From JBBRDU01 sp038203615 (GTDB lineage Bacteria; Verrucomicrobiota; Verrucomicrobiia; Chthoniobacterales; UBA10450): a stretch of 55,262 nt of DNA. Of the stretch, positions 1 to 8,616 are shown in pieces. A program made the translations under genes and the position numbers. Under the pieces are notes generated by a model. That model did no database searches. It was not told where the DNA came from and worked only from the letters and a program-made list of their open reading frames with translations. The DNA is taken from positions 1-55,262 of the forward strand of contig JBBRDU010000011.1 of assembly GCA_038203615.1 (NCBI GenBank), written 5' to 3'. Numbering within the stretch: position 1 is the first letter of the stretch; each line of letters starts with the position of its first letter.

Positions 1-173
1 TGGCGAAGACGCGGTTGAAATTTTGGGGCGCGTGCGAGTGTTCTGTCATGACCCTGGCTGCTCTCCGGCAGTCCTGCCGGGAAGCCGAGCATATGTCTCG
101 CGCGAAGCAAGAGGCAAGCGGCCTTGAATTCCTATTTTCCTCCCGGTCAGGGCATTGTACGTTAGCATCGTTC

Positions 174-434
174 ATGAGCCTTTACGTCATCAAGGTTGTG
201 ATTTCTGCCCTAACGATTGTGGGCATCACGCAGATCACGAAACGGGCCGGCTCGTTCTGCGACGGGATCCTGGCCTCGTTGGCCCTCACTTCGCTCACGC
301 TTTTCGTTGCCCTGGCCGTCTTACTGAAACGGGGAGTCGGTTTTCCACTCGCGCTCGGGATCGGTCTCCTCATCATGGTCGGGGCCTATCTTCTGACGGC
401 CGCGTTGGTGCGCCGTTGCGGTGTCCATATTTAA
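174..434 (+). CDS. DUF3147-like small membrane protein, internally shortened
   Basis: The product is about 86 residues and is almost entirely hydrophobic. It begins MSLYVIKVVISALTIVG, which resembles the N-terminus of DUF3147 membrane proteins, and its end (LLKRGVGFPLALGIGLL) resembles their C-terminal helix. DUF3147 proteins are usually about 115-120 residues. The central helix and loop seem to be missing between ILASLALTSL and TLFVALAVLL, which suggests an in-frame deletion of roughly 30 codons. I chose the ATG at the first helix over upstream starts that would add an unlikely arginine-rich leader. Its last 14 bases overlap the GTG start of the chromate transporter, so the two are probably cotranslated. 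Function is unknown and the shortened copy may be dying. The family call is from memory. Confidence 0.5.
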   Translation: MSLYVIKVVISALTIVGITQITKRAGSFCDGILASLALTSLTLFVALAVLLKRGVGFPLALGIGLLIMVGAYLLTAALVRRCGVHI

Positions 435-1755
435 TTTGGAGGAGAAAATCTCAGCGCCGGGGCGTGCTCCTGGCTTTGCCGAAGCTTTCCGGTTCTGGTT
501 GAAGCTCGGCTTTATTTCGTTCGGCGGTCCGGCCGGCCAGATTGCCATCATGCAGACCGAGTTGGTCGAGCGAAAGCGCTGGATCAGCCAGGCTCGCTTT
601 CTCCACGCCTTGAATTATTGCATGCTGCTGCCTGGGCCGGAAGCGCAGCAGCTGGCCATCTATCTGGGATGGCTGCTCCATCGCACCTGGGGTGGCATCG
701 TCGCCGGGACGCTTTTCGTTATCCCGTCCATGTTCGTGCTTTGGGGGCTAAGCTATATTTACGCGGCTTTCGGGAACGTCCCATCCATCGCTGCGATTTT
801 TTACGGACTCAAACCGGCCGTCACCGCAATCGTGATCGCGGCGGTCGTTCGCATCGGACGCAAGGCGCTAAAGAATGAGGTCATGTGGGGTATCGCCGCG
901 GTCGCGTTTGGCGCCATCTTTTTTCTGAAGGCGCCCTTTCCTCTCATCATTTTCGGCGCCGGCCTCCTGGGTCTGGTGGGAGGCCGCGTCTGGCTTCGGA
1001 AGTTTCATGTGACCGCGGGTTACGGCTTGCCCGAACATGCATCCGTTTTGGGCGACGATGACGACTCACCGGAGCACACCCGGCCATCGTGGGCACGCGC
1101 CTGCCGCGTCTCGATCGTGTGCATCGTTCTTTGGCTGACGCCGACTTTACTGGCTGGATTGAGCATGGGCTGGGGGAGTACGTTGTTTCGCGAAGGAATT
1201 TTTTTCAGTAAAGCGGCCGTCGTCACTTTCGGCGGGGCTTACGCGGTGTTGCCTTACGTGGCGCAGCAGGCACTCAATCATTATGGCTGGTTGCAGCCCG
1301 GGCAGATGATGGACGGACTCGGCCTGGCTGAAACGACGCCCGGCCCGCTCATCATGGTGGTGCAGTTCGTGGGATTCATGGGAGCGTGGCAGCATCCCGA
1401 CGGGATGTCGCCCTTGCTCGCGGCGACTCTGGGCTCGCTCATCACCACCTGGGTGACTTTCACGCCCTGTTTTCTGTGGGTGCTCGTCGGTGGACCGCAC
1501 ATCGAACGTTTGCGTGGCAACATGAGCCTGGCGGCGGCGCTCTCCGCCGTCACCGCGGCCGTGGTCGGAGTGATTTTGAATCTGGCCGTCTGGTTCGGTC
1601 TGCAGGTTCTCTTCCCGCACCGCACGCTGGACTGGTTCGCTCTCGGTATCTGCATGGTCGCTCTGTTCGGTTTGTTGCGTTGGAAATGGAGTGTCATCCT
1701 CGTTGTGCTGGTCAGCGGAGTGGCCGGCCTGATGTTCCATATTCTAATTAGATAG
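421..1755 (+). CDS. chrA: Chromate transporter, ChrA (CHR family, two-domain)
   Basis: This is a 444-residue inner-membrane protein with about ten hydrophobic segments. It has the tandem CHR architecture: an N-terminal half with FISFGGPAGQIAIMQ and a C-terminal half with VVTFGGAYAVLPYV and ETTPGPLIMVVQFVGF. ChrA proteins export chromate and confer chromate resistance in characterised species; the same role is inferred here. The length matches the long-chain (bidomain) class. The start is GTG inside the end of the preceding DUF3147-like gene. Translational coupling is likely, because no separate Shine-Dalgarno is evident. No chrB regulator lies nearby. The substrate could be another oxyanion such as sulfate, which sequence alone cannot exclude. 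Confidence 0.93.
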   Translation: MSIFNLEEKISAPGRAPGFAEAFRFWLKLGFISFGGPAGQIAIMQTELVERKRWISQARFLHALNYCMLLPGPEAQQLAIYLGWLLHRTWGGIVAGTLFVIPSMFVLWGLSYIYAAFGNVPSIAAIFYGLKPAVTAIVIAAVVRIGRKALKNEVMWGIAAVAFGAIFFLKAPFPLIIFGAGLLGLVGGRVWLRKFHVTAGYGLPEHASVLGDDDDSPEHTRPSWARACRVSIVCIVLWLTPTLLAGLSMGWGSTLFREGIFFSKAAVVTFGGAYAVLPYVAQQALNHYGWLQPGQMMDGLGLAETTPGPLIMVVQFVGFMGAWQHPDGMSPLLAATLGSLITTWVTFTPCFLWVLVGGPHIERLRGNMSLAAALSAVTAAVVGVILNLAVWFGLQVLFPHRTLDWFALGICMVALFGLLRWKWSVILVVLVSGVAGLMFHILIR

Positions 1756-1782
1756 GCCGATTGCTTGTCAGGCCCGCGGAGT

Positions 1783-1803
1783 GGACGCCGCAGCGCGGCG
1801 TCC
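1783..1803. repeat. REP-like palindrome, GGACGCCGC type
   Basis: A 9-base inverted repeat, GGACGCCGC / GCGGCGTCC, has a 3-base AGC loop. It lies between chrA and the M2 peptidase gene. A longer version of the same element follows the phosphodiesterase gene near 10.2 kb, and a decayed one lies near 35.5 kb, so it belongs to a dispersed family. There is no T-run, so it is not a canonical intrinsic terminator. Confidence 0.7.
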
Positions 1804-1856
1804 CTACCCTGACGCAAAAGACTTCTATGCGGCCGCGCGGTCGTTTACGATCCGGT

Positions 1857-3647
1857 ATGAAGCGTTTCTCTTCTCTCTTTTCTCTTTTCCTGTTTGTGGG
1901 TGTAACCGTTTCTGGTTTTGGAGCGAACGACTCGGCCTTGCAGGATCGGGCCGATCGTTTCCTGAAGCTGGCCAATACCGGCTATCAGGGCCTGTCCAGA
2001 ATCAACCAGGAAGCGCAGTGGCTGGCCGTGACCGATGTGAGTGAGGCGCATGATGCCGCGGCCGAGGTGGCGGGCAAAGCCGCCGCCGCCTTCAATGGGA
2101 ATCCCGCGTTGATCCAGGAAGCGCGCGATCTGCTTTCACACGCCAGCGAATTGAACGACATCACGGTTCGGCAGTTGAAGCAGCTCCTGCTCAACGCCGC
2201 GGAAGGGCCGATGACGAATCCGGACCTGGTCTCGAAGCGGGTAGAAGCCGAAACCAAACAGGCCTCCTTGTTGAACGGCTTCGAGTTTAAATGGAAGGGG
2301 CAACCGATCACGGCCAACCAGATTGATCACAAACTCGATAGCAGCACCGATTTAGCGGAGCGAAAGGAAATCTGGGAGGCGTCGAAGGAATCGGGCAAAG
2401 CGCTCAAGGAGAACCTCGTGAAATTGCGCGACCTGCGCAACGGGGTGGCCAAAGAAATGCAGTATCCGGATTACTTCTCTCTCGAGGTCGCGTCCTACCA
2501 GATGACGACGGAGGAGATGATGAAGATGCTGGATGGTTGGATGACGACCCTGCGCCCTCTCTATCTCCAGCTGCATACTTGGTCGAAGTACAAGCTGGCC
2601 GAGAAATATCATCAGCCGGTGCCCAAAAAAATTCCGGCGCATTGGATCAACAACCGTTGGAGCCAGGAATGGACCGGCCTGGTGGATGCGGCCAATATCG
2701 ACAAATACTTCGAAGGCCGGAAGGCGGAGTGGATCATCAAGACGGCCGAGCAATTTTACACCGGCCTCGGTTTCTCCGCTTTGCCCGCGACTTTCTGGAC
2801 AAAATCAGATCTTTATCCGCTGCCGCCAGACTCGAAGCGCAAGAAGAACACCCACGCTTCCTGCTGGCATATTGATCTGGAGAACGACATTCGCTCGCTC
2901 CAAAGTATCGAGCCGAATTCCAAATGGTTTTTCACCGCGCACCACGAGTTGGGGCACGGTTATTACTTCAAGGCTTACAGCCGGCCGGAAGTTCCGTATT
3001 TGTTGCGCAATGGCGCGGCTCCGGGATTCCACGAAGGAGTCGGCGAATTAATTTCGCTGGCCTCGAGCCAGGTTCCGTATTTGCAGTCACGCGGTATTTT
3101 GCCGGCGGATTTCAAAGCGGACAAGACGGCCTTCCTCCTGGATGACGCGCTGGCCCGCTCGATTCCATTTATTTTCTTCTCGGCCGGAGTCATGCCTCAT
3201 TGGGAGGCCGACATCTACGCGCACAACCTCCCGGCCGCGCAGTGGAACGCGCGCTGGTGGAAGTATGTGAGCGACATGCAGGGCGTGGAACCGCCCTCAC
3301 CGCGCGGCGAGGAATTTTGTGACGCCGCCACCAAGACGCACATCAACGACACGCCGGCCTATTATTATAACTACGCCTTTGCCACGGTTTTTAAATTCCA
3401 GCTGCACGATTACATCGCGCGCCACATCCTGCATCAGGCGCCGCAATCCTGTAACTACGCCGACAACAAGGAAGTCGGCGCCTTCCTGGATAACATTCTG
3501 AAGAAGGGTGCCACGGAAGATTGGCGGAAGGTCTTGAAGGAAGCGACCGGCGAAGACATCTCAACCCGCGCCATGGCGGATTACTTTAAACCGCTGCAAG
3601 CCTGGCTGGAGGAACAGAACAAAGGCCGGCAGATCGGCTGGGAGTAA
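1857..3647 (+). CDS. Peptidase M2 family (angiotensin-converting-enzyme-like) dipeptidase, exported
   Basis: A 596-residue product with a signal peptide (MKRFSSLFSLFLFVGVTVSG). The zinc motif HHELGHGYY contains HExxH, and a downstream GFHEGVGE supplies the third zinc ligand, the arrangement of M2/ACE-type gluzincins. Bacterial homologues are about 600-700 residues and release dipeptides from peptide C-termini; activity here is inferred. The chosen ATG starts directly at the signal peptide. A longer in-frame start upstream would translate the REP palindrome and is unlikely. It lies downstream of chrA in the same direction, separated by about 100 bases with the palindrome, and is probably an independent unit. 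Periplasmic or outer-membrane-associated location is expected. Confidence 0.9.
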   Translation: MKRFSSLFSLFLFVGVTVSGFGANDSALQDRADRFLKLANTGYQGLSRINQEAQWLAVTDVSEAHDAAAEVAGKAAAAFNGNPALIQEARDLLSHASELNDITVRQLKQLLLNAAEGPMTNPDLVSKRVEAETKQASLLNGFEFKWKGQPITANQIDHKLDSSTDLAERKEIWEASKESGKALKENLVKLRDLRNGVAKEMQYPDYFSLEVASYQMTTEEMMKMLDGWMTTLRPLYLQLHTWSKYKLAEKYHQPVPKKIPAHWINNRWSQEWTGLVDAANIDKYFEGRKAEWIIKTAEQFYTGLGFSALPATFWTKSDLYPLPPDSKRKKNTHASCWHIDLENDIRSLQSIEPNSKWFFTAHHELGHGYYFKAYSRPEVPYLLRNGAAPGFHEGVGELISLASSQVPYLQSRGILPADFKADKTAFLLDDALARSIPFIFFSAGVMPHWEADIYAHNLPAAQWNARWWKYVSDMQGVEPPSPRGEEFCDAATKTHINDTPAYYYNYAFATVFKFQLHDYIARHILHQAPQSCNYADNKEVGAFLDNILKKGATEDWRKVLKEATGEDISTRAMADYFKPLQAWLEEQNKGRQIGWE

Positions 3648-3679
3648 AGGCAGCTAAGCCGCGCTGCTGCCGCGTTCCC

Positions 3680-5392
3680 TCAGGGGACAATCGGCAATGT
3701 GACGTTGGAGGGATGGGCGGAGTCGCGGTAAATCTGAATGGTCGGTTCCGAGAGGTTGGGCAGGAAGAACGGGAAATCCCGACTGGCTACGCGGACGCTG
3801 ATTTCGTTGCCGGCTTTGAAAGTGTGATTGATGGAGAACGGCGAGAAATCGATCTCGTGCGCGGCTTTGAAACGGTTGGCGTGATCTTTGAACGCGCCGC
3901 GCGTGACCAATCGGTTTGAGCCATCCGGAAGGGTCTCCAGGATCTCCACGAAATAGTAGGCGCCGGCTCCCTTCGCGGAAACAAAGAGATGGAGGGCGGG
4001 CAACCCGATCACCTTGGTGTCGCCGGCCAGCGGCAAAGTGGAAAAAGTCTTTCCGGCGGCGCTATTGTCGAACTGGGTGAGGATGCCGGAATCAAGAATG
4101 CCTGCGCCCGAGTTCAAAAGATTGTTCACCAGGACAGCGGCGGCGATCAACGCGTCAGCCGAACTGCCGAGAGCCGCGCGAATCGGATCGATGATCGCCG
4201 TGCTTGCGGTGGTAGGCGGAATAAAGAGCGGCGTGCCCGCGGCGCCGGCCGTGGAGAGATGAAGTCCGTTGAAGTAATAAGTGGTCGTCGTGGTAGCGGG
4301 CAGCGGAAAGGTGTTGGAATGGATGAGCGCGGCCTGCGACCAAATGGCTGTTCTGGCCGGCGCGACCGTGACGGGCGGCTCCGTCGTGATTCCCGTGTCG
4401 GTGCCCTTGAGCCAATGATCGAACCAGCTGAGCAACTGCGTGCGCAGATAGACGGCTTCGGGGTTGTTGATATCGGTCGTGGCCGGCGCATGGCCGAGGC
4501 CGCCAATGTACAATTTAAAAAACGGAATCCCACTATTGGCTTGGAGAAGACTGGTGGCTTGTTCGGCCGGGAAGAGCCAGTCCTTCCAACCTTGAATCAC
4601 AAACGCGGGCACGGTCAGCTCGGAGGGATTAAAAATGACGGAACGCCAATCGACGTTTGCCTGAGCATTGCCCTGGCGATTCTGTTCGGGCACGCCGCCG
4701 AGCAGATGGCGGAAACGGTCGAACATGAAGTTGTCATAATTGGGCCTCGTGAAATTGAACCCGCTGGCAAAGAAGCCCACGGCGTAGGAAAGCTTCGGCA
4801 CATCGTTCGGGCTGAGTGCCTGGTAAAGATCGGTCCAGCCAATAATCGGCGCGACCGCCGCCAGTCCGGCGACGTGCGTGCGCATGATTTCGAACGAATG
4901 GCCGCCACCGTAGGACGCGCCTGTCACACCGAATTTGCTGGTGGGGTTGATCGGAATCGCGACGGCAGGCGAATCACCAATCTGGCCCGTCTGCGTGGCG
5001 AGGATGATGGTCTTGAGATCGTTGATTTCGTTAGGGCCCGCCAATGTCACAAAGCCATCCGATTGGCCAAAGCCGCGCGCGCTCGGCGTCACCACCACGT
5101 AGCCGGCACCGGCGAAATCCTGGGCCAAGGTCACGACCGGGCCGTCGTTCTTTGAGCCGCCGTAGCCGTGCATGATGACGATGGCCGGCGCCGGCGCCGC
5201 GACGCCATCCGGAATATAGACATTGGCATCGAGCTCGATGGTGTTGGTGGAACTGGGGATGGTGTCGCCCGAGGCGGTGCCAATGGCCTGATCCGGAACG
5301 GGGATAAACGTGGAGGTCGTGCTGAAAGTGCCCCCGAAGGTGGGGAAGCCGGTGAGAACGAGGGAAGCGAGAATCGGCCAGAGCTTATGCAT
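3680..5392 (-). CDS. Secreted alpha/beta hydrolase, X-Pro dipeptidyl-peptidase (S15/CocE-NonD) type
   Basis: A 570-residue protein with a signal peptide (MHKLWPILASLVLTGFPTFG). The hydrolase core shows the oxyanion-region motif IVIMHGYGGSKND, the nucleophile elbow GVTGASYGGGHS (Ser in GASYGG), and a late GGLGHAP that likely supplies the catalytic His. The C-terminal about 200 residues form a beta-rich region as in the galactose-binding-like domain of S15 enzymes. Family members cleave Xaa-Pro dipeptides or act as esterases; the substrate cannot be told. The reading frame stays open further upstream, but that part is antisense to the neighbouring membrane-protein gene, so the signal-peptide ATG was chosen. 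It converges with the M2 peptidase gene, leaving only 32 bases between the stops. Confidence 0.88.
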   Translation of the reverse strand: MHKLWPILASLVLTGFPTFGGTFSTTSTFIPVPDQAIGTASGDTIPSSTNTIELDANVYIPDGVAAPAPAIVIMHGYGGSKNDGPVVTLAQDFAGAGYVVVTPSARGFGQSDGFVTLAGPNEINDLKTIILATQTGQIGDSPAVAIPINPTSKFGVTGASYGGGHSFEIMRTHVAGLAAVAPIIGWTDLYQALSPNDVPKLSYAVGFFASGFNFTRPNYDNFMFDRFRHLLGGVPEQNRQGNAQANVDWRSVIFNPSELTVPAFVIQGWKDWLFPAEQATSLLQANSGIPFFKLYIGGLGHAPATTDINNPEAVYLRTQLLSWFDHWLKGTDTGITTEPPVTVAPARTAIWSQAALIHSNTFPLPATTTTTYYFNGLHLSTAGAAGTPLFIPPTTASTAIIDPIRAALGSSADALIAAAVLVNNLLNSGAGILDSGILTQFDNSAAGKTFSTLPLAGDTKVIGLPALHLFVSAKGAGAYYFVEILETLPDGSNRLVTRGAFKDHANRFKAAHEIDFSPFSINHTFKAGNEISVRVASRDFPFFLPNLSEPTIQIYRDSAHPSNVTLPIVP

Positions 5393-5547
5393 GAGAGGAT
5401 AAGGTCCCCCAGCATGACAGGATAGCAACGGAACAATTCCGTGTTTCATATAAAATGTGGCCGCGGCCAATCGGCTAAAATGCTCCCTCTTGCCGGGAGC
5501 GGACCATGGGCGGGTGCCAAGGCGGGTAGCCGTTTGCCCGGCGATGG

Positions 5548-6090
5548 TTAATCGACGCGGTCCGTCAGGCGCAGGCAGTAAAGCAACGGGATGGCGCCGA
5601 ACAATCCGAAGCTGCAATCGAGCAGACGCCAGCCCCACGGAATATGGCGGATCGGACCGCACACCAGCGCGATGACGAACACACCGGCGCAGGCAATCAG
5701 GCCCACCTGGAGGACCCCGCGGTAGCGCCGCGGATCGATCAGCGGCAGAATGAAAAAAAGAGCAATGACCACGTGACCGAACGCGAGCCGGTCGCTGGCA
5801 TATCCGAAAAAGGGAAAGTGCGCGTAAGTCTGCTGCAATCCAAAAGCGACAAAGGCGATCCAATGCCGCAGGCCGTGCAGGCTGGCGAAGGCGGAGGGGT
5901 CGGGGATCCCGAGGAAATGGGAGACGGAAAAGATTTCAGCCTGGAGCGGGAAGGCGCTCAAGCCGCTCAGGAGGAGCGCAAATATAAAAATAGCGAGGAC
6001 GCGCCGGTATCTCGAGAGGTAGCGGGCCTGGCCGCCAATGTGCGTGCTAGAACTTAAACGCGAAAAATACCGCACCGACGATGAAGCCAT
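5548..6090 (-). CDS. Conserved-looking integral membrane protein, function unknown
   Basis: A 180-residue protein with about five hydrophobic segments (for example LAIFIFALLLSGLSAF, GHVVIALFFILPLI and VGLIACAGVFVIALVCG). No catalytic motif is visible and I do not recognise the family. The 5' end overlaps the 3' end of the broken DUF486 gene by about 44 bases. The start is therefore uncertain, and a shorter form beginning nearer the first helix is possible. It lies downstream of that pseudogene on the same strand, so it may have been cotranscribed with it. Codon use looks like that of its neighbours. Confidence 0.6.
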   Translation of the reverse strand: MASSSVRYFSRLSSSTHIGGQARYLSRYRRVLAIFIFALLLSGLSAFPLQAEIFSVSHFLGIPDPSAFASLHGLRHWIAFVAFGLQQTYAHFPFFGYASDRLAFGHVVIALFFILPLIDPRRYRGVLQVGLIACAGVFVIALVCGPIRHIPWGWRLLDCSFGLFGAIPLLYCLRLTDRVD

Positions 6091-6373
6091 AAGAGACCAG
6101 ATAGTTCCATTTCACGGGCGATCGAAAAAGCGCAAACGCCACAAATGTGAAAACAACCAGGGTAATACACTCCTGCAAAACCTTTAATTGAGGTACGGGC
6201 CACTGGTTGGAGCCGATGCGATTGGCTGGGACTTGAAACACCTATTCGAGCAGGGCGATGCTTCGGCTGACCAGAATCGCGATCCATAGGGCCGAGTTTT
6301 TGAACTTTAAACGGCCATACCAGGCCAGGTTCATGAACAGGTTCGACAGGTTTAGCAGGAGAATTGTCTTCAT
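6047..6373 (-). pseudogene. DUF486 (DMT-superfamily) membrane protein gene interrupted by an in-frame TAG
   Basis: Read through, the frame gives about 108 residues with the DUF486 layout: MKTILLLNLSNLFMNLAWYG at the N-terminus, QVPANRIGS in the middle, and QLKVLQECITLVVF then KWNYLVSYGFIVGAVFF at the C-terminus. An in-frame TAG at 6242-6244 sits where the family usually has tyrosine (LLEY before xFQVPANRIG). One base change from TAT or TAC explains it. Both halves keep family-like sequence, so the lesion is recent or a sequencing error. A truncated product would lose two or more helices. Family identity is from memory of conserved motifs. Readthrough cannot be excluded. Confidence 0.75.
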
Positions 6374-6477
6374 TCCGGTTACGAAATAATCGGAAGAAGC
6401 GCCGCCACTGCCTGTCCGGATAAAGAAGGGCGCGGGATTTTGCCCTCTCGTAGCTGGCGGGAGGCGCAGAATCCCGG

Positions 6478-7122
6478 CTAGTCTTTGCGCCGCACTTCGC
6501 CGGCGCCCGTCACTTCTTTTTGCACGGTGGGATTTCCGTGATAAATGACCTCGCCCGCTCCGGTGATGGTCACGTTCAAACTTTCGCTCACCGAGACCTC
6601 CGCGCTGGCCGCACCCGTCGTCGAAATTTCAGCGGTTCGGGTTTGGAGCGACTTGGCGCTGAGTTCACTGGCGCCGGTCATGTCGGCCAGCAGGTGGTCG
6701 ATCTGGCCGTCGAGTTTTACGTCGGCCGCGCCGGTGGTTTGAACGGCATAAGAACTTCCGGTTAATTGATGCGCCACCAGCTCGGAGGCCCCCGTCAGCT
6801 TCGCCCCGGTGCGACTCGAGCTCGAAAGGATGACCTTGAGCCCGTGCGTCGGGAGAATGCGCTCCCGCACCCGGAGTTGCAGTTTGTTATCATGAAGTCC
6901 GTTCTCCACGTAGGACATCAGATTTTCATCCGTCGTCACGGTGAGGGAAGGAGCTCCGCTGCGCCACTCGATGTCAAACATCCCGCTGGCCTCGAGTTCG
7001 GAGAAGTCCGTGATATCTCGTTGCTCCGTCTTGATGTGCCCGTTCCCTCGCACGCCCAGCCAGCGGCAGGCGCTGAAGGACAGGGCCAGGGCCACCACGA
7101 TAAAAATGGATGTTCTCTTCAT
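6478..7122 (-). CDS. GIN-domain (DUF2807) lipoprotein, putative adhesin-like beta-solenoid
   Basis: A 214-residue product with a lipoprotein-type signal (LALSFSAC, Cys near residue 19). It then has the DUF2807/GIN pattern: GHIKTEQRDITDFSELEASGMFDIEW, followed by repeated short beta-strands punctuated by TGA-type turns (LTGASEL, TTGAADV, MTGASEL, TTGAASA, ITGAGEV). The final VTGAGEVRRKD is typical of the family end. These domains form a right-handed parallel beta-helix and are annotated as a putative autotransporter adhesin head; experimental function is scarce. Location is probably the outer membrane facing the periplasm or surface. It is monocistronic as far as can be seen. Confidence 0.82.
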   Translation of the reverse strand: MKRTSIFIVVALALSFSACRWLGVRGNGHIKTEQRDITDFSELEASGMFDIEWRSGAPSLTVTTDENLMSYVENGLHDNKLQLRVRERILPTHGLKVILSSSSRTGAKLTGASELVAHQLTGSSYAVQTTGAADVKLDGQIDHLLADMTGASELSAKSLQTRTAEISTTGAASAEVSVSESLNVTITGAGEVIYHGNPTVQKEVTGAGEVRRKD

Positions 7123-7191
7123 AAATAATGCGCTCTATCCAGTTGGATGCGGCCCGCTGGGCATTTGGATTCGAAAAAGATCGTGAATCGC

Positions 7192-8214
7192 CTACGGGAA
7201 CGGATGGGGCGCATCGATCTTTAACTTCACGGTATCGATCAGTTCATCATCCACGTAAAATTCGACCCGGTAAGAACCCGGCGCCCAGCCTTCCGGGGGC
7301 CGGGATAGGGTAAAGACGCCCCGCGCGTTAGGGATGGTCGCGGTCGCCGTCGCTTCGTCGATCGTGTAATTGGGCGGGGCCGCATCGCCCACGTTTTCCG
7401 CGATCCAGACGGCCCGGATTCGAGCCTGGCTGCGCAGGCCGCGCCCCTGCCATCGGGCGAAAATTTTCGCGTTGGCGGTGGAAAAGGTGGTGGTGAAAGC
7501 GCCGACCGCTTCGCTGGAAAGTCCGACGGACAATTTTCTCGGCGGCTTCACCTCCGGGCGTGGACCGATTTTTGGTTTTTCCTTCAGGTCCAGTTCGATG
7601 CGCTGCAGGAGGTCGCCATCCTTGTTGCGCCGGGTGGTGATGTCCTTGACGATCCCGATTCCGTGGACGAACCAGCGTTCGATAGTGGTGGCATCCGGCG
7701 CGGTTTGTTCGCCGTGGATATGAAACGCATGAAAGCGGCCGGCCGGCACGACGACGTCTTCTTCAGCGAGGACAATATAATGCTGGTGCACGTCCGACTC
7801 ACCCGCTTTCCCGTCGAAGTCCCAGGAGAGATCCTTTTTTAAAGGAGCGGCCACGATGGTTTGCGGTGGGGCGAGTGAAGTGCGATTGCCATCCGGGCCG
7901 ATGCGAACTGCAACGTGGATCCCGCGATCATCCATCGTCGCAAGCTCGGTGGTTGTGACGAGGTGATCGCGATGCATTTCGAATTTCAAGAACGAGTGCC
8001 CTTCCATGTTCTCTGTTCCTTCGAGGCGGTAGATGACGTCGCTGTGGAGTTTGCCTGCGGCATCAGGTGCGCCGCCGGGCAGGCTGACTCCTTCGCCCAA
8101 CTCCTGGGTCATTTTGTAAGGCCAATTCGTCCCCGGGTCGGTCGGGATCAGGGGGGCGGCTGGCAAGGAAGCGGCCGAGGCCAGAGCCAGCAGGAACGCC
8201 AACGGGTTTTGCAT
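7192..8214 (-). CDS. Exported hypothetical protein, two-domain
   Basis: A 340-residue product with a signal peptide (MQNPLAFLLALASAASLPAA). I do not recognise a family with confidence. The first about 210 residues look like a DUF3108-type beta-barrel fold (WFVHGIGIVKDIT followed by LQRIELDL). The last about 110 residues resemble an Ig-like domain of stress or chaperone-associated proteins (FARWQGRGLRSQARIRAVWIAE and a final GSYRVEFYVDDELIDTVKLKI). The start is set by the signal peptide; the frame is open further upstream but without a plausible leader. It lies on the same strand as the GIN gene, 70 bases upstream of it, so they could form a two-gene unit. Confidence 0.65.
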   Translation of the reverse strand: MQNPLAFLLALASAASLPAAPLIPTDPGTNWPYKMTQELGEGVSLPGGAPDAAGKLHSDVIYRLEGTENMEGHSFLKFEMHRDHLVTTTELATMDDRGIHVAVRIGPDGNRTSLAPPQTIVAAPLKKDLSWDFDGKAGESDVHQHYIVLAEEDVVVPAGRFHAFHIHGEQTAPDATTIERWFVHGIGIVKDITTRRNKDGDLLQRIELDLKEKPKIGPRPEVKPPRKLSVGLSSEAVGAFTTTFSTANAKIFARWQGRGLRSQARIRAVWIAENVGDAAPPNYTIDEATATATIPNARGVFTLSRPPEGWAPGSYRVEFYVDDELIDTVKLKIDAPHPFP

Positions 8215-8339
8215 GAGAGACCGTAGAACACCTGCCGGCAATGCCAAGGGCCGGGGTCCTTGTTCGCCGGTGGAGCGAGACTCCATAGTTCACCCGCCGC
8301 GGCGGGAGCCGACGAATATTCGTTTCTGGTCCTTCCACC

Positions 8340-8516
8340 GGCGACAGTGGGTGGAACGGCCTCTCCGAGGGCGTTGCTAAGAGAATGAGCGGGCGCTCAG
8401 AGTGAGCGGCTGGCCGCTGAAAGTTTAGCATCGCGCTCGGAGATCGCGACCCACCTTGCGTTTAGCAAGGGCGATAGGTGGTGGAACGACCTCTTCGAAG
8501 GCTTTGCTAAAAGGGA
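8340..8516 (+). repeat. Two direct copies of a short dispersed-type repeat upstream of the phosphodiesterase gene
   Basis: Two similar segments of about 37 bases start near 8347 and 8478. Both contain GGTGGAACG, then CCTCTCCGAGGGCGTTGCT or CCTCTTCGAAGGCTTTGCT, ending in AAGAG/AAAAG. The spacer also holds GC-rich short palindromes. The region between the divergent genes (about 8215-8616) shows no convincing gene. The copies differ by scattered substitutions, as expected for an old intergenic repeat family. Function is unknown. Confidence 0.5.
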
Positions 8517-8616
8517 GAAGCGGCGCAGCCGCTCAACTTGCCGGCGCCAGAAAACGAGTCGCATCTTCCGCATCTCCGAATATCCTTCGCGCGTGCGCAC
8601 ACGAAGATGGAGAACA

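Noticed and set aside
3989..5155. Long plus-strand frame of 388 codons
   Set aside because: It is antisense to the S15 hydrolase, Gly/Arg-rich, and without any family signature.
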